From IMG/VR virus record IMGVR_UViG_3300017779_000120, positions 1 through 26,800 of that record: DNA of 26,800 nucleotides. One strand, 5' to 3'. The position numbers and the translations under genes are program-made. The notes beneath the pieces are model-generated. The model was not told where the DNA came from. It saw only the letters and a program-made list of their open reading frames with translations, and did no database searches. Positions 7,799 through 15,360 of this stretch are shown piece after piece (position 1 is the stretch's first letter; every line of letters begins with the position of its first letter). The stretch is from a virus.

Positions 7799-10461
7799 TG
7801 GTACAATTAGTTCCCGTTTCTGAAAAAGAAAAAAAGTCTGGTATTAATTTAGTTCCTGTCGGTTCTAAAAGACAGGTATTAAAGCTGTCTGAAATTGAAG
7901 ACAACACTCTTGGCGAAGATGTCTACGGCGCAGCTATAACTACACTTGACGGACTAACGTTTGGCTTTGGTGACGAACTTACGGCTGGTTTGCGTGTAGG
8001 TGCTGACGAAGTTTTACAGATCATGTTCCCAGAAATAAACGCCAACGAAACTGCTAGACAAAAGTACGAGCGTTACCTGAACGAAGGCAGAGAGATAGAG
8101 CAAAGGTTTTCTGATGACAACCCCATCCTGTCTACTGCTTTAGAAATTGGTGGAGCCTTAGCAACCGGAGGCGGTCTTGCCTTACGTGTAGTTGGAACAG
8201 CGGCTACCCGTGCTGGTAACGTTGCTAGACAAGCGGCTACTGCTGCTGCTGACGTTGCGGTGTACCAGATAGGTGAGGCTGAAGGTACGTTTCAGGAGCG
8301 TGTCGGACAAGTAGACCCTGCTACTGTTGCTTTAGGTGCTGCTATTGGCGGCATTGCTGGCTCATTTTTGAAAGGCACAGCGGAAGTTCCGTCTGAAAAA
8401 GTAATAAAGGATAGGTCTACTGCTAAATCCAAGAGGGGGTACAGCGAATCTAATGTTGCTGTAAAGCGGGGTCGAGCAGAAGTTGGTGAAGGCGAAACAA
8501 GTAGAGCTTCTAGACTTGCAGAGTCTACTAAAGCTACAGAAGAGTCTGTACTTTTGCGTACAAAAGACTGGACAGCGAGAAATGTAGGTGATCGTGAAGC
8601 AATGCACCTTGTTGATGCTGACGGTCAAACTATGAGAGTAATCTCAGAAACAGTACAAAAATTAGATAACGCTGGTGGAAAAGCAGGATCACTTGGAAGA
8701 CTAGACGAATGGTTTTCAAAAACCTCAGAAGGCCAACGTGCAATGAGTTTGTTAATGGACGCAGGAAGAGCAAGTAAATACGGAGCAGTGACAAACGTTG
8801 CTACCCGACAGCAAAACTTTACTGCTGCTCAGAATATCATTAACGCAGCACCCGCAGAAATTAGAAAATCTTTTGATACTCTTAACGGAGAAATTAGGTA
8901 CTTGAAGGAACTAGATCCCGGCAACAAGGGAACTGGAGACTTTTGGCCTTTCCGATTAAAAGCAGGCGCAGCAGAGGCCGCTAAAAAAAGTGGAGACAAA
9001 CTTACAAAAACAGGAAACTACGACAGTCCTGTAGCTTCAGCCCTTGCTTATATGGAAGACGTACGTGTTGCTCAAACACTGGCGAAAAATTTTGGCGTAT
9101 CTTCTATTCAAACTAAAGGGTTGAGAAGTGCTAATGACATCCGCAAAAAAGCAATGGAGCTAGAAAAACAAGGTTTATCAAAAAAGAAAATAACTAAAAA
9201 AGTTGAGAAGATGTTGAGGCAGAACGAAAAGTCTAACACAGACAGAGTAATTGACGCTATTGTTAAAAGCAAAGAAAAAACTTTGAGTCCTGAACAGCAA
9301 GCAAACCTTAGGGAAATACTTGTAACTACTTTTGTTAGCGGAAGAAAGTCACCCCATGCCGCGTTGGATTTGTTGCGCGTTTCTGTGACCACATCTCAGC
9401 TTGCTCGTTTGTCAGGCACTATTTTAAATATGTCTGAAGTTGGCGTAGCGGCCACAAACTTTGGTCTTGTAAACGCTTTGAAAGCACTGCCTCAGTCTAT
9501 ACGGTCTGCTCTCTTGACAAACGGCGACAAAATTATTGACGATTTTGGAAACGCTTTGCGCTTGCCTGATGTTGGCGTAGTTAATCAGTACATGGGTGAA
9601 ATTAAACAGGGTGGAAGCAAGTGGTCAGACAAGTGGGCAAACCGTTTATTTACTATCTCTGGCGTTAAAATGATTAACAGGCTTGGTCAAGAAACTGCGT
9701 TAAACGCTGCTCTAAATCAAGCAAAATCTTTAGCTAAAAAAGGAAAGCTAACTGAGCTTAAAGCTGCTAAAGGCATGACACCAAATGAAATAAAGATGCT
9801 TGAGCAACAGCTTAAGAACAACAACATAAGACACCCTGATGTTAAAGACTTTGTGTTCCGTCAGCTAACGGACGTTGCTCCTGTTTCAAGAACATCTATG
9901 CCAAAAGCGTACAACGACCACCCAGACGGTCGTGTGTTCTATAGCATGATGAGTTTTATGGTTCAACAACATAATTTGTTACGCGAGAACGTAGGGCAGA
10001 ATGTTATAGAGGCGTATAAAAAAGGACTGAACAGTAAAGAAGGCAGAAAACATTTTAAAGATGCTGTTGACTACGGGGCAAGGTACGCAGTATTTACTGC
10101 CGCCCTCGCTGGGTTCTTTGATGACGGAAGAAAAATTTTACGTGGAGATGACGTAGAAGAGTACGAGCCTGTTGCTTCTACAGCTAATCAGCTTGCTCAG
10201 TTTGCTACGATGGGTATTGTACAACCCAGAGCAGAAACATGGGGCGGAAAACCTGTTAATTTACTTGAGCCTCCTCAACTAGCTATGGTTGAGGACCTAG
10301 CATCATTAGGTTTTACTGCTGCTCAAGACTTTGCGGAGGGTGAAGAGTTTAACTCTGAAAAGTTATTTAAAGTTATGCAGCGATGGGTTCCGTTAGTTTC
10401 TAACGTAGATGATTTTTTAAGGTACTTCAACGACGGAGAACGTTTGCTTACAGAGGAATAA
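7798..10461 (+). CDS. Large probable internal virion (ejection) protein
   Basis: This is an 887-residue protein, the longest gene in the window. The motif LVPV occurs twice near the N-terminus (residues 4-7 and 18-21), which may be a binding peptide for the other ejection proteins. Two Gly/Ala-rich hydrophobic stretches follow (residues about 111-133 and 174-191) and could insert in a membrane. The rest is mainly charged helix, including a very Lys-rich part around residues 440-490. I see no lysozyme or transglycosylase motif of the kind some large ejection proteins carry. Size, position as the last large gene of the tail operon, and coupling to the previous gene fit the role of T7 gp16-type proteins that lead DNA into the cell. 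I do not recognise the family. Confidence 0.58.
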   Translation: MVQLVPVSEKEKKSGINLVPVGSKRQVLKLSEIEDNTLGEDVYGAAITTLDGLTFGFGDELTAGLRVGADEVLQIMFPEINANETARQKYERYLNEGREIEQRFSDDNPILSTALEIGGALATGGGLALRVVGTAATRAGNVARQAATAAADVAVYQIGEAEGTFQERVGQVDPATVALGAAIGGIAGSFLKGTAEVPSEKVIKDRSTAKSKRGYSESNVAVKRGRAEVGEGETSRASRLAESTKATEESVLLRTKDWTARNVGDREAMHLVDADGQTMRVISETVQKLDNAGGKAGSLGRLDEWFSKTSEGQRAMSLLMDAGRASKYGAVTNVATRQQNFTAAQNIINAAPAEIRKSFDTLNGEIRYLKELDPGNKGTGDFWPFRLKAGAAEAAKKSGDKLTKTGNYDSPVASALAYMEDVRVAQTLAKNFGVSSIQTKGLRSANDIRKKAMELEKQGLSKKKITKKVEKMLRQNEKSNTDRVIDAIVKSKEKTLSPEQQANLREILVTTFVSGRKSPHAALDLLRVSVTTSQLARLSGTILNMSEVGVAATNFGLVNALKALPQSIRSALLTNGDKIIDDFGNALRLPDVGVVNQYMGEIKQGGSKWSDKWANRLFTISGVKMINRLGQETALNAALNQAKSLAKKGKLTELKAAKGMTPNEIKMLEQQLKNNNIRHPDVKDFVFRQLTDVAPVSRTSMPKAYNDHPDGRVFYSMMSFMVQQHNLLRENVGQNVIEAYKKGLNSKEGRKHFKDAVDYGARYAVFTAALAGFFDDGRKILRGDDVEEYEPVASTANQLAQFATMGIVQPRAETWGGKPVNLLEPPQLAMVEDLASLGFTAAQDFAEGEEFNSEKLFKVMQRWVPLVSNVDDFLRYFNDGERLLTEE

Positions 10462-10466
10462 TAACA

Positions 10467-10646
10467 ATGAAAGACAAAGACCACACTGTATCGTACACAT
10501 CTATAGACTATCACTCTATGTGTGAGAAGTCAAAGAACCGCATCAAACGAATGCAGAAAGAAGGAATGCCTACGCCTCACGACTCAAAAGATAAGCCAGA
10601 GGACGTAGGCAAAACGGAAGGTTACTCCATACTGTTTATGTCATAG
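10467..10646 (+). CDS. Small conserved-looking gene at the end of the tail operon
   Basis: This is a 59-residue protein with GAGGA upstream at a good distance and ATG 5 bp after the large ejection gene. It is hydrophilic and Lys-rich (MKDKDHTVSYTSIDYHS, then KSKNRIKRMQKEG) with a Pro-rich middle and no membrane span. The reading frame closes only after it has run 6 bp into the convergent reductase gene. It has a proper ribosome site and sits in frame with the transcription of the operon, so I take it as real. I do not recognise it, and no function can be given. Confidence 0.5.
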   Translation: MKDKDHTVSYTSIDYHSMCEKSKNRIKRMQKEGMPTPHDSKDKPEDVGKTEGYSILFMS

Positions 10647-12506
10647 CTCACAGTTGTTCCCTGTGCAGGCCAGTTGCTGTGACCCTTCAGTCATATCGCT
10701 GGCCTCTTCTATATCCCACGATATTTCCTTCGGGAAATCCTTCACCATCTGGTTGTACGTCTTCTTGTCCACCGGCTCGTACGGCGCTTGCTGGTACGTG
10801 TGGTCTGAGTACGGCAAGAAGCTGATACCTGACACCTTGTCGAACTTGTTGTACAGCCACTGTCCTACCTCCAAGAACTCCTCGTCCCTGTAGTAGCAAG
10901 TCATAGACGGCTTATGCTCACACCACTCGTCTTGGTATATTTCCCAGAGTTCTAGCTGCTCCATAGCACCCATGTCTGAGGCTGTCACAGCGCCTTCAGG
11001 AGACGCGATAGGGAAGCTGAATACCCGGGTACTGGGGGACATCACATCGTCCTCCACAGGGACTCCTGCGGCCTCTAGAACGGTACAAAGCGGGTCACGA
11101 GAGTCAGCACGGACTCGCCTAATGTACTGATTGCTGTAGCGAGGGTGAATCCCACTAGCACTATCGACCAACTGACTAACAGTACCTGAAGGCTTAACAG
11201 CAGTAATGGCTGTAGATACGTTAATGCCCAGCCTACTGGCCCACTGCTCATTAGTTTTGACGGCCTCTGCTCGCATAGCTCTGAGCCACTTCTTGAGTTC
11301 ACTCTTGTCTCCTCGTCCTGACAGCGTCGGGTGATCCATGATACCTGTTAGGGATACGCCCAACAACGCCTCGTCTTCTGTATTAGCTCTCCAGATACTT
11401 CTCAAGTACCGGAAGTCGGTGAGGGTAGCCTGTAGAGTTCCAAGGATAGTCGCAATGCGTACTTTTCGTTTGAGGTCTGCGAGAGTATCGGTTTGCCGGA
11501 CAACAACCTCCGATAGATTGCAGAACTGGTAAGGTCGGAGGATGATTTCGCTACATGGATTAGTTCCAAAATCAAAGGAAGCATCTCGTCGCTCGTTTCT
11601 TGCAGCCTGTTTTTGACTAGCCACTCTAGAAAAGACACCTCGCTCTCCAGATCGGGATTCGTACAGGCTCGTCCACTCATTTAAAAACGCCTCAAAGTCT
11701 GGCTTCTCTGTGTAACACGCAGAGTTGTTTGCTAGTCCTCGTTGGGGGTTGTCAACCCACCACTGTCCGTGCTTACACCGTCGGAGTCTGTCGTCAGTGA
11801 GGTTGCTGAGACTGATGAGGGCTGATCTTCGGACTCCTCCCACGACGACGATTTGAGCAATCTTACAGCAAAGATCGTGGCACTCGACTGAGCTAAGTTT
11901 TCTTCCAGCCGCTCCCTGAAAGAGTTCAACTGTGAATCTGAATAGTTCGAGCAGAGGATCTGGACCCGATGCTCTACCTCCAAAAACTCGTAGCGCGGAA
12001 CCTGCAGGTCTAACTCTGCTAGTGTCCCACTGGGGAATCTGACCCGAATACAACAGTGATACCAGTTCCCTAAACGATTTCGCCCATCCGATCTTCGAAT
12101 CTGCCACATTAATAACTGTGTCGGTTTCATGGAATGTCTCTGCCACCTCCGGTAGTTTCTGTACGTACTGCCGTTCAACGCTGAAGCCCACACCTGTGCC
12201 GCACATCAAGACGTACATCATCTCGTCGAACGCCTTGGGGTGGTCGATAGGTAAGTAACTACAGTTGAACCCTGCTACGTTGTCCCGGTCCAGAGCCTCG
12301 CCAGCGGTCATCAACGCCCGCATTGAAGGCATGACTTCTAGATCGTGTATAGCCTTGAACACTTCCTTGTGTTCTTTCTCAGGCAGCTTCTCCCCCCAGT
12401 AATCTACGTAACGCCTCGCTGTTTCTTCCCACGACTCTCGACGTTGCTCTTCTGGCAAGTACCGTGCGTATCTCGACTTGTGTATGTACTGCTGGTACGC
12501 ATCCAT
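10641..12506 (-). CDS. Adenosylcobalamin-dependent (class II) ribonucleoside-triphosphate reductase
   Basis: This 621-residue monomeric class II reductase makes dNTPs from rNTPs using coenzyme B12. The visible active-site residues match the Lactobacillus leichmannii enzyme. Cys82 in FNCSY and Cys329 in FCNL would be the redox pair. NPCSEI at 316-321 carries Asn316, the radical Cys318 and Glu320. GTGVGFSVE at 103-111 and PSGTVSQLVDSASGIHP also fit. The tail ends in CTGNNCEL, a two-cysteine shuttle that re-reduces the active site. It is somewhat shorter than the bacterial enzyme, but all key residues are present. ATG abuts the stop of the upstream small gene, and AGGAG lies about 13 nt upstream inside that gene. 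It ends the replication operon and overlaps the convergent tail operon by 6 bp. It makes phage DNA synthesis depend on host B12. Confidence 0.93.
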   Translation of the reverse strand: MDAYQQYIHKSRYARYLPEEQRRESWEETARRYVDYWGEKLPEKEHKEVFKAIHDLEVMPSMRALMTAGEALDRDNVAGFNCSYLPIDHPKAFDEMMYVLMCGTGVGFSVERQYVQKLPEVAETFHETDTVINVADSKIGWAKSFRELVSLLYSGQIPQWDTSRVRPAGSALRVFGGRASGPDPLLELFRFTVELFQGAAGRKLSSVECHDLCCKIAQIVVVGGVRRSALISLSNLTDDRLRRCKHGQWWVDNPQRGLANNSACYTEKPDFEAFLNEWTSLYESRSGERGVFSRVASQKQAARNERRDASFDFGTNPCSEIILRPYQFCNLSEVVVRQTDTLADLKRKVRIATILGTLQATLTDFRYLRSIWRANTEDEALLGVSLTGIMDHPTLSGRGDKSELKKWLRAMRAEAVKTNEQWASRLGINVSTAITAVKPSGTVSQLVDSASGIHPRYSNQYIRRVRADSRDPLCTVLEAAGVPVEDDVMSPSTRVFSFPIASPEGAVTASDMGAMEQLELWEIYQDEWCEHKPSMTCYYRDEEFLEVGQWLYNKFDKVSGISFLPYSDHTYQQAPYEPVDKKTYNQMVKDFPKEISWDIEEASDMTEGSQQLACTGNNCEL

Positions 12507-12767
12507 CTAATCTATTACTCCTGTTATTCCTAGTGTCTCGTTTATTATTGCGTGTGCGGCCATGTTTAGAAGCATGTACACACCGTCTGGGTACTGTTCG
12601 TTAGCAGCTATCTCAAACACTTCACCGTCTTTGTACATCACGACAGCCACCTTAACTTCTTTTCCTTCTTGTTCGTAATCAAGCGCCTTGACTGAAAAGG
12701 CCGCGAGGAACTCAGAAGTGGTAATATCTTTCTCTTTCTTTCCGAAGTTACCCTCAACTATCTTCAC
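12507..12767 (-). CDS. Small protein upstream of the reductase, function unknown
   Basis: I chose the GTG at 12767, which gives 86 residues and a 4-bp GTGA overlap with the stop of the DUF3310 gene, with an AGTAGG-type site just upstream. A GTG at 12791 would give 94 residues but a 28-bp overlap. The protein has two short beta-like parts (KVAVVMYKDGEVFEIA) and a helical end (MLLNMAAHAIINETLG). There is no cysteine cluster and no membrane span. It ends exactly where the reductase begins. The close packing suggests an accessory part of nucleotide metabolism or replication, but there is no motif to prove it. Confidence 0.6.
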   Translation of the reverse strand: MKIVEGNFGKKEKDITTSEFLAAFSVKALDYEQEGKEVKVAVVMYKDGEVFEIAANEQYPDGVYMLLNMAAHAIINETLGITGVID

Positions 12768-13066
12768 GAGCCTACTTCCTTTATCAACCACTCTAGGTAG
12801 ACCTTGGCTTTCTTGAGGTCTTCTAAACCGTTCTTGTATTCGTAGCGCCAGAGGTACTTCAAGCAGTTGCCTTTGAGGTAACCCTTGTACTCTTGTGGGT
12901 GCATAGAAGCCTTGATTGCTTCGATAGCTTCAATGGCCCCACGGTTGTAGTGGTCTGGCTGGGTGACGGGGTTGTTTATATCTTGAGGGTGGTACAGTTT
13001 ACCGTACGCTGTTTTACTGGATACGTTCCACTCTTCGGGTGTTGCATCATCAATACTCATCTTCAT
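12764..13066 (-). CDS. DUF3310 family protein (T7 gp1.7-related domain)
   Basis: This is a 100-residue protein. The core from residue 35 on shows the DUF3310 signature: QPDHYNRG, then EAIEAIKASM, then YKGYLKGNCLKYLWRYEYKN followed by GLEDLKKAKVYLEWLI. To my knowledge this domain also occurs in T7 gp1.7, a nucleoside monophosphate kinase, so a role in nucleotide supply is plausible next to the reductase. I cannot see a P-loop here and do not claim kinase activity. The ATG at 13066 is preceded by GAGGA at about 6 nt. A second ATG two codons later is possible. It overlaps the upstream acidic gene by 17 bp. Confidence 0.72.
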   Translation of the reverse strand: MKMSIDDATPEEWNVSSKTAYGKLYHPQDINNPVTQPDHYNRGAIEAIEAIKASMHPQEYKGYLKGNCLKYLWRYEYKNGLEDLKKAKVYLEWLIKEVGS

Positions 13067-13241
13067 CGTATTCCTCTTCTTGCTCCTGAAATTCTTCGTA
13101 AAAGAACTCTAGGCGTTTGATGAGCTTGTCTTCAAAGCGGTCTAGTATTTCTGCTGCTGATATTTGTAGGGCTTCTAGAAGATCGTCGGGGTCGTACAAC
13201 CGCAACAACCGCTCTTTAGTTTCTTCTAGTGTCAGAGACAT
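13050..13241 (-). CDS. Small acidic protein, function unknown
   Basis: This is a 63-residue protein. It begins MSLTLEETKERLLRLYDPDD, continues with a Leu/Glu-rich helix (LLEALQISAAEILDRFED) and ends in a very acidic tail with ten Glu or Asp in the last 13 residues. Short proteins with this SLTLEE...RLYDPDDLLEAL start are common in marine phage replication modules and have no assigned role. The acidic tail could mimic DNA or bind a basic partner. It overlaps the genes on both sides (26 bp with endonuclease I, 17 bp with DUF3310), so it belongs to the same operon. Confidence 0.62.
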   Translation of the reverse strand: MSLTLEETKERLLRLYDPDDLLEALQISAAEILDRFEDKLIKRLEFFYEEFQEQEEEYDEDEY

Positions 13242-13626
13242 AATCGACTAATTCCTTGAGCGTACTAGTATCGTACCATTTTATGTTATTTTTGTCACAC
13301 CACTGGGCCATCGTATTTCTGGTACTTTTACTCACTTTTTGGTTTGGCTTCATAAGTACGAAGATAAGTTCCTGATTGCTTCCGAGGCAGTTAGAGATTG
13401 AGCGGTACTTCTGGGTGTCCCCCGCTCTGAAGTACCCTTTACATTCGATGTAATAAGTAACACCTTGTTTTTCGTACACAAAGTCTGGGGTGTACTTTCG
13501 TTCAATTCTGTACGGGACTTGGCACGACTCGTACGTAAAACCAAATGGTTGTAGCTGCTGCGCGACATCTTTCTCAAATCCTGATCTGTAACCGTTTAGT
13601 TGTTTGCCTTTAGTTTTTCTACCCAT
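13216..13626 (-). CDS. Endonuclease I (T7 gp3-like Holliday junction resolvase)
   Basis: This 136-residue protein is close to the T7 enzyme length. It has RSGFEKDVAQQL (Glu18), KYTPDF (Asp48) and YYIECKGYFRAGDTQKY (Glu61, Lys63), which match the T7 catalytic set Glu20, Asp55, Glu65 and Lys67 of the PD-(D/E)XK fold. In T7 this dimeric enzyme cuts branched DNA before packaging and also degrades host DNA for nucleotide reuse. Its ATG shares one base with the stop of the oxygenase gene (TAATG), and its end overlaps the small acidic gene. The basic N-terminus (GRKTKGKQ) fits DNA binding. Confidence 0.9.
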   Translation of the reverse strand: MGRKTKGKQLNGYRSGFEKDVAQQLQPFGFTYESCQVPYRIERKYTPDFVYEKQGVTYYIECKGYFRAGDTQKYRSISNCLGSNQELIFVLMKPNQKVSKSTRNTMAQWCDKNNIKWYDTSTLKELVDYVSDTRRN

Positions 13627-14201
13627 TAGTGAAAACGCCTTCCTTCAAACCAAGCAACAATACTTTTTCTAGTGCCGCTTGTAACAGGTGTTACTCTGTG
13701 AGACATAAAAGAAGGGAACACTATAGCAGTACCTTTTGTTCTGAACTGTTCAGGAGTGTACTCGTGGCTAGACAAAAACTGAAAGTCTCCCCCCTGATAC
13801 TCGTTGCTGTTAGTTAGCTGAAGAGTAACACTTAGCTTTCTTTGAAAGGGACTGTTGTCAAAAAACACATCAGTGTGCCAGCTATAGTGATCGCCTCCCT
13901 CCTCGTAAACTGTGTACTGCAGACCGTTCAGTCCTGCTAAATCAAATCCGTACACCTTTTTGTTTGCGTCGTAAAGAACATCTGATAATCTACTGTATAA
14001 AAAATTCCAGAGTTCGTGCTGCGCTGGTTCATTCTTAAAAAGGAATCCTGTCTTTCCTTTTCTACTCTTTGGTTTTTCTTCTTTAACTGCTTGTTTTCCA
14101 ACTGTGGCCGTTCGTAAAGAAACAACAGCATCAGCGTACTTTGTAATGTAGTCGCAGTCTGCTTCAGAAAACCAGTTGTTGTACAAAGAACATACCTTCA
14201 T
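13626..14201 (-). CDS. 2-oxoglutarate/Fe(II)-dependent oxygenase (PKHD-type)
   Basis: This is a 191-residue protein with a complete iron-binding facial triad: His109 and Asp111 in YSWHTDVFF and His168 in FPSFMSHRVTPV. Arg178 (SGTRKSIVAWF) would bind 2-oxoglutarate. The ELSVTLQLT-like strand (RKLSVTLQLTNSNEYQGGDF) is typical of prolyl-4-hydroxylase-like dioxygenases of marine phages. Such enzymes hydroxylate a protein side chain or a nucleic acid base, and the substrate here is unknown. The collagen-like protein in the same genome has many Pro residues, which makes it a candidate target by inference only. The gene lies 8 bp after the Cas4-like nuclease and is coupled to endonuclease I. Confidence 0.85.
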   Translation of the reverse strand: MKVCSLYNNWFSEADCDYITKYADAVVSLRTATVGKQAVKEEKPKSRKGKTGFLFKNEPAQHELWNFLYSRLSDVLYDANKKVYGFDLAGLNGLQYTVYEEGGDHYSWHTDVFFDNSPFQRKLSVTLQLTNSNEYQGGDFQFLSSHEYTPEQFRTKGTAIVFPSFMSHRVTPVTSGTRKSIVAWFEGRRFH

Positions 14202-14209
14202 TTTAGTAC

Positions 14210-15073
14210 TTACCTAAGTTCGATTTCCGGGACTTGCGGCTCATTAGCCACCTCCACTAAGTAACGTGGGCCGTTAGCGTAGGCAAAGCCTCTAACGTCA
14301 GGCCAACAAGTTTTTTTATAAGAGCAGTACGAACAACCTACTGCCAGTTTTTTGTTGCCGCTTTTACCGTCTGAAACAGCCTCGTAACAATGCTCGGGTG
14401 GTTCTTCTTGTTGAACAACTTCTTTGATGTGTTCTATACGTTCTTCGATGTCGTAAGAGATTGTGTTGTGAACGAAAGCCTTCGTGTCCTCTGTATCGTA
14501 CATCAGGTACGTCAGGTGTCCGTTCTGCTTGTCCATAGCTAACCAACCAAAACGGTTGTCTCTTCCCTCTGAATGTGCATAAGCCTTAATTTGAGCAACG
14601 TAGCCAAACGGGTCGTCAAGAGCCATACTTCCGTCCTTGAATTTCTTAAACCCAAAAGTGGACACAGACTTAACATCAGTGACAACACCATCAATCTTAC
14701 AGTCCATAGACCCTGTAATGCCCGAAACCTCACACCTCTTTTGTTCATCAGTAACCTCGTGTCCGGATAGTTTTGTTAAAAATAACAACATCTCTTCGAT
14801 CAAGTGGCCGTACATAAACTTAACGTAAGTGTTAGGTGATAGTTCTTCTGACACGTCTGGGTTGTTGACCGCGTTCCACAGGTAACGATCTTTACGTCCG
14901 ATGTTAGACATACGCAGGGTACGTCCGTCCCTTTTCTCAGTGAACAGGTTGGTCATCAGACGTTTACAGTTTTCCCCGAACTGGTCTATCTCGTCGTACA
15001 GATCAACACCTTCGGCTGGCTCTTTGTCGGCCACCGTCTTGTATATGTCTTGTACCAGTGTGTGTATGTTCAT
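14210..15073 (-). CDS. Cas4/RecB-like PD-(D/E)XK exonuclease with probable Fe-S cluster
   Basis: This is a 287-residue protein. The nuclease core shows YGHLIEE (His90, Glu93), GSMDCKIDGVVTDVKS (Asp124, Asp133, Lys135) and FGYVAQIKAYA (Gln161), which is the RecB/Cas4 motif order. Near the end Cys247, Cys250 and Cys256 are arranged C-x2-C-x5-C, and Cys36 lies near the N-terminus. One early and three late cysteines is the Cas4/AddB iron-sulfur pattern. A 5'-3' exonuclease that processes DNA ends for replication or recombination is likely. Phages often carry such a gene in the replication block, and there is no CRISPR array in the window. It overlaps the upstream nuclease by 4 bp (ATGA). Confidence 0.8.
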   Translation of the reverse strand: MNIHTLVQDIYKTVADKEPAEGVDLYDEIDQFGENCKRLMTNLFTEKRDGRTLRMSNIGRKDRYLWNAVNNPDVSEELSPNTYVKFMYGHLIEEMLLFLTKLSGHEVTDEQKRCEVSGITGSMDCKIDGVVTDVKSVSTFGFKKFKDGSMALDDPFGYVAQIKAYAHSEGRDNRFGWLAMDKQNGHLTYLMYDTEDTKAFVHNTISYDIEERIEHIKEVVQQEEPPEHCYEAVSDGKSGNKKLAVGCSYCSYKKTCWPDVRGFAYANGPRYLVEVANEPQVPEIELR

Positions 15074-15360
15074 TCTTCATGCTCCACCCACCGACACTTA
15101 CGGGTTTGTCCGTTGAACTCTACGAGCTGTACACGTAAAAGTTTCTGTTCTTCTGTACGTGAATGACCGTACCGTGTATCAGTGTTCTTAGATTTTACAT
15201 CGATGAACACAGGCACTCCGTTCCTGAGAGCAACTAAGTCGATAGCTCCGGTGCATCCAGCGTTGCGGAAGACTTCGTAACCCTCGTCCCACAGCCAAGT
15301 TGTTACGTAGAATTCCGCTATGTCACCCAAACGATTCGTATCTGTTATCTTCTCATTCAT
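15070..15360 (-). CDS. Small PD-(D/E)XK nuclease, Holliday-junction-resolvase-like
   Basis: This is a 96-residue protein with the short resolvase/UPF0102-type layout: LGDIAEFYV (Glu16), AGCTGAIDLVAL (Asp41), PVFIDVKSKNTD (Asp54, Lys56). All four metal-site residues are present, so it should be active. This group includes archaeal Hjc-type resolvases and phage nucleases of unknown detail. It overlaps its neighbours on both sides (8 bp upstream, 4 bp downstream), so the run of nuclease genes is translated as one unit. Branched-DNA cleavage would duplicate the task of endonuclease I, so the precise substrate may differ. Confidence 0.78.
   Translation of the reverse strand: MNEKITDTNRLGDIAEFYVTTWLWDEGYEVFRNAGCTGAIDLVALRNGVPVFIDVKSKNTDTRYGHSRTEEQKLLRVQLVEFNGQTRKCRWVEHEE

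Noticed and set aside
10654-12533. Plus-strand frames and other minus frames inside the reductase gene (for example 11732-12193)
   Set aside because: They have no ribosome sites and overlap fully with a gene whose catalytic motifs are complete.
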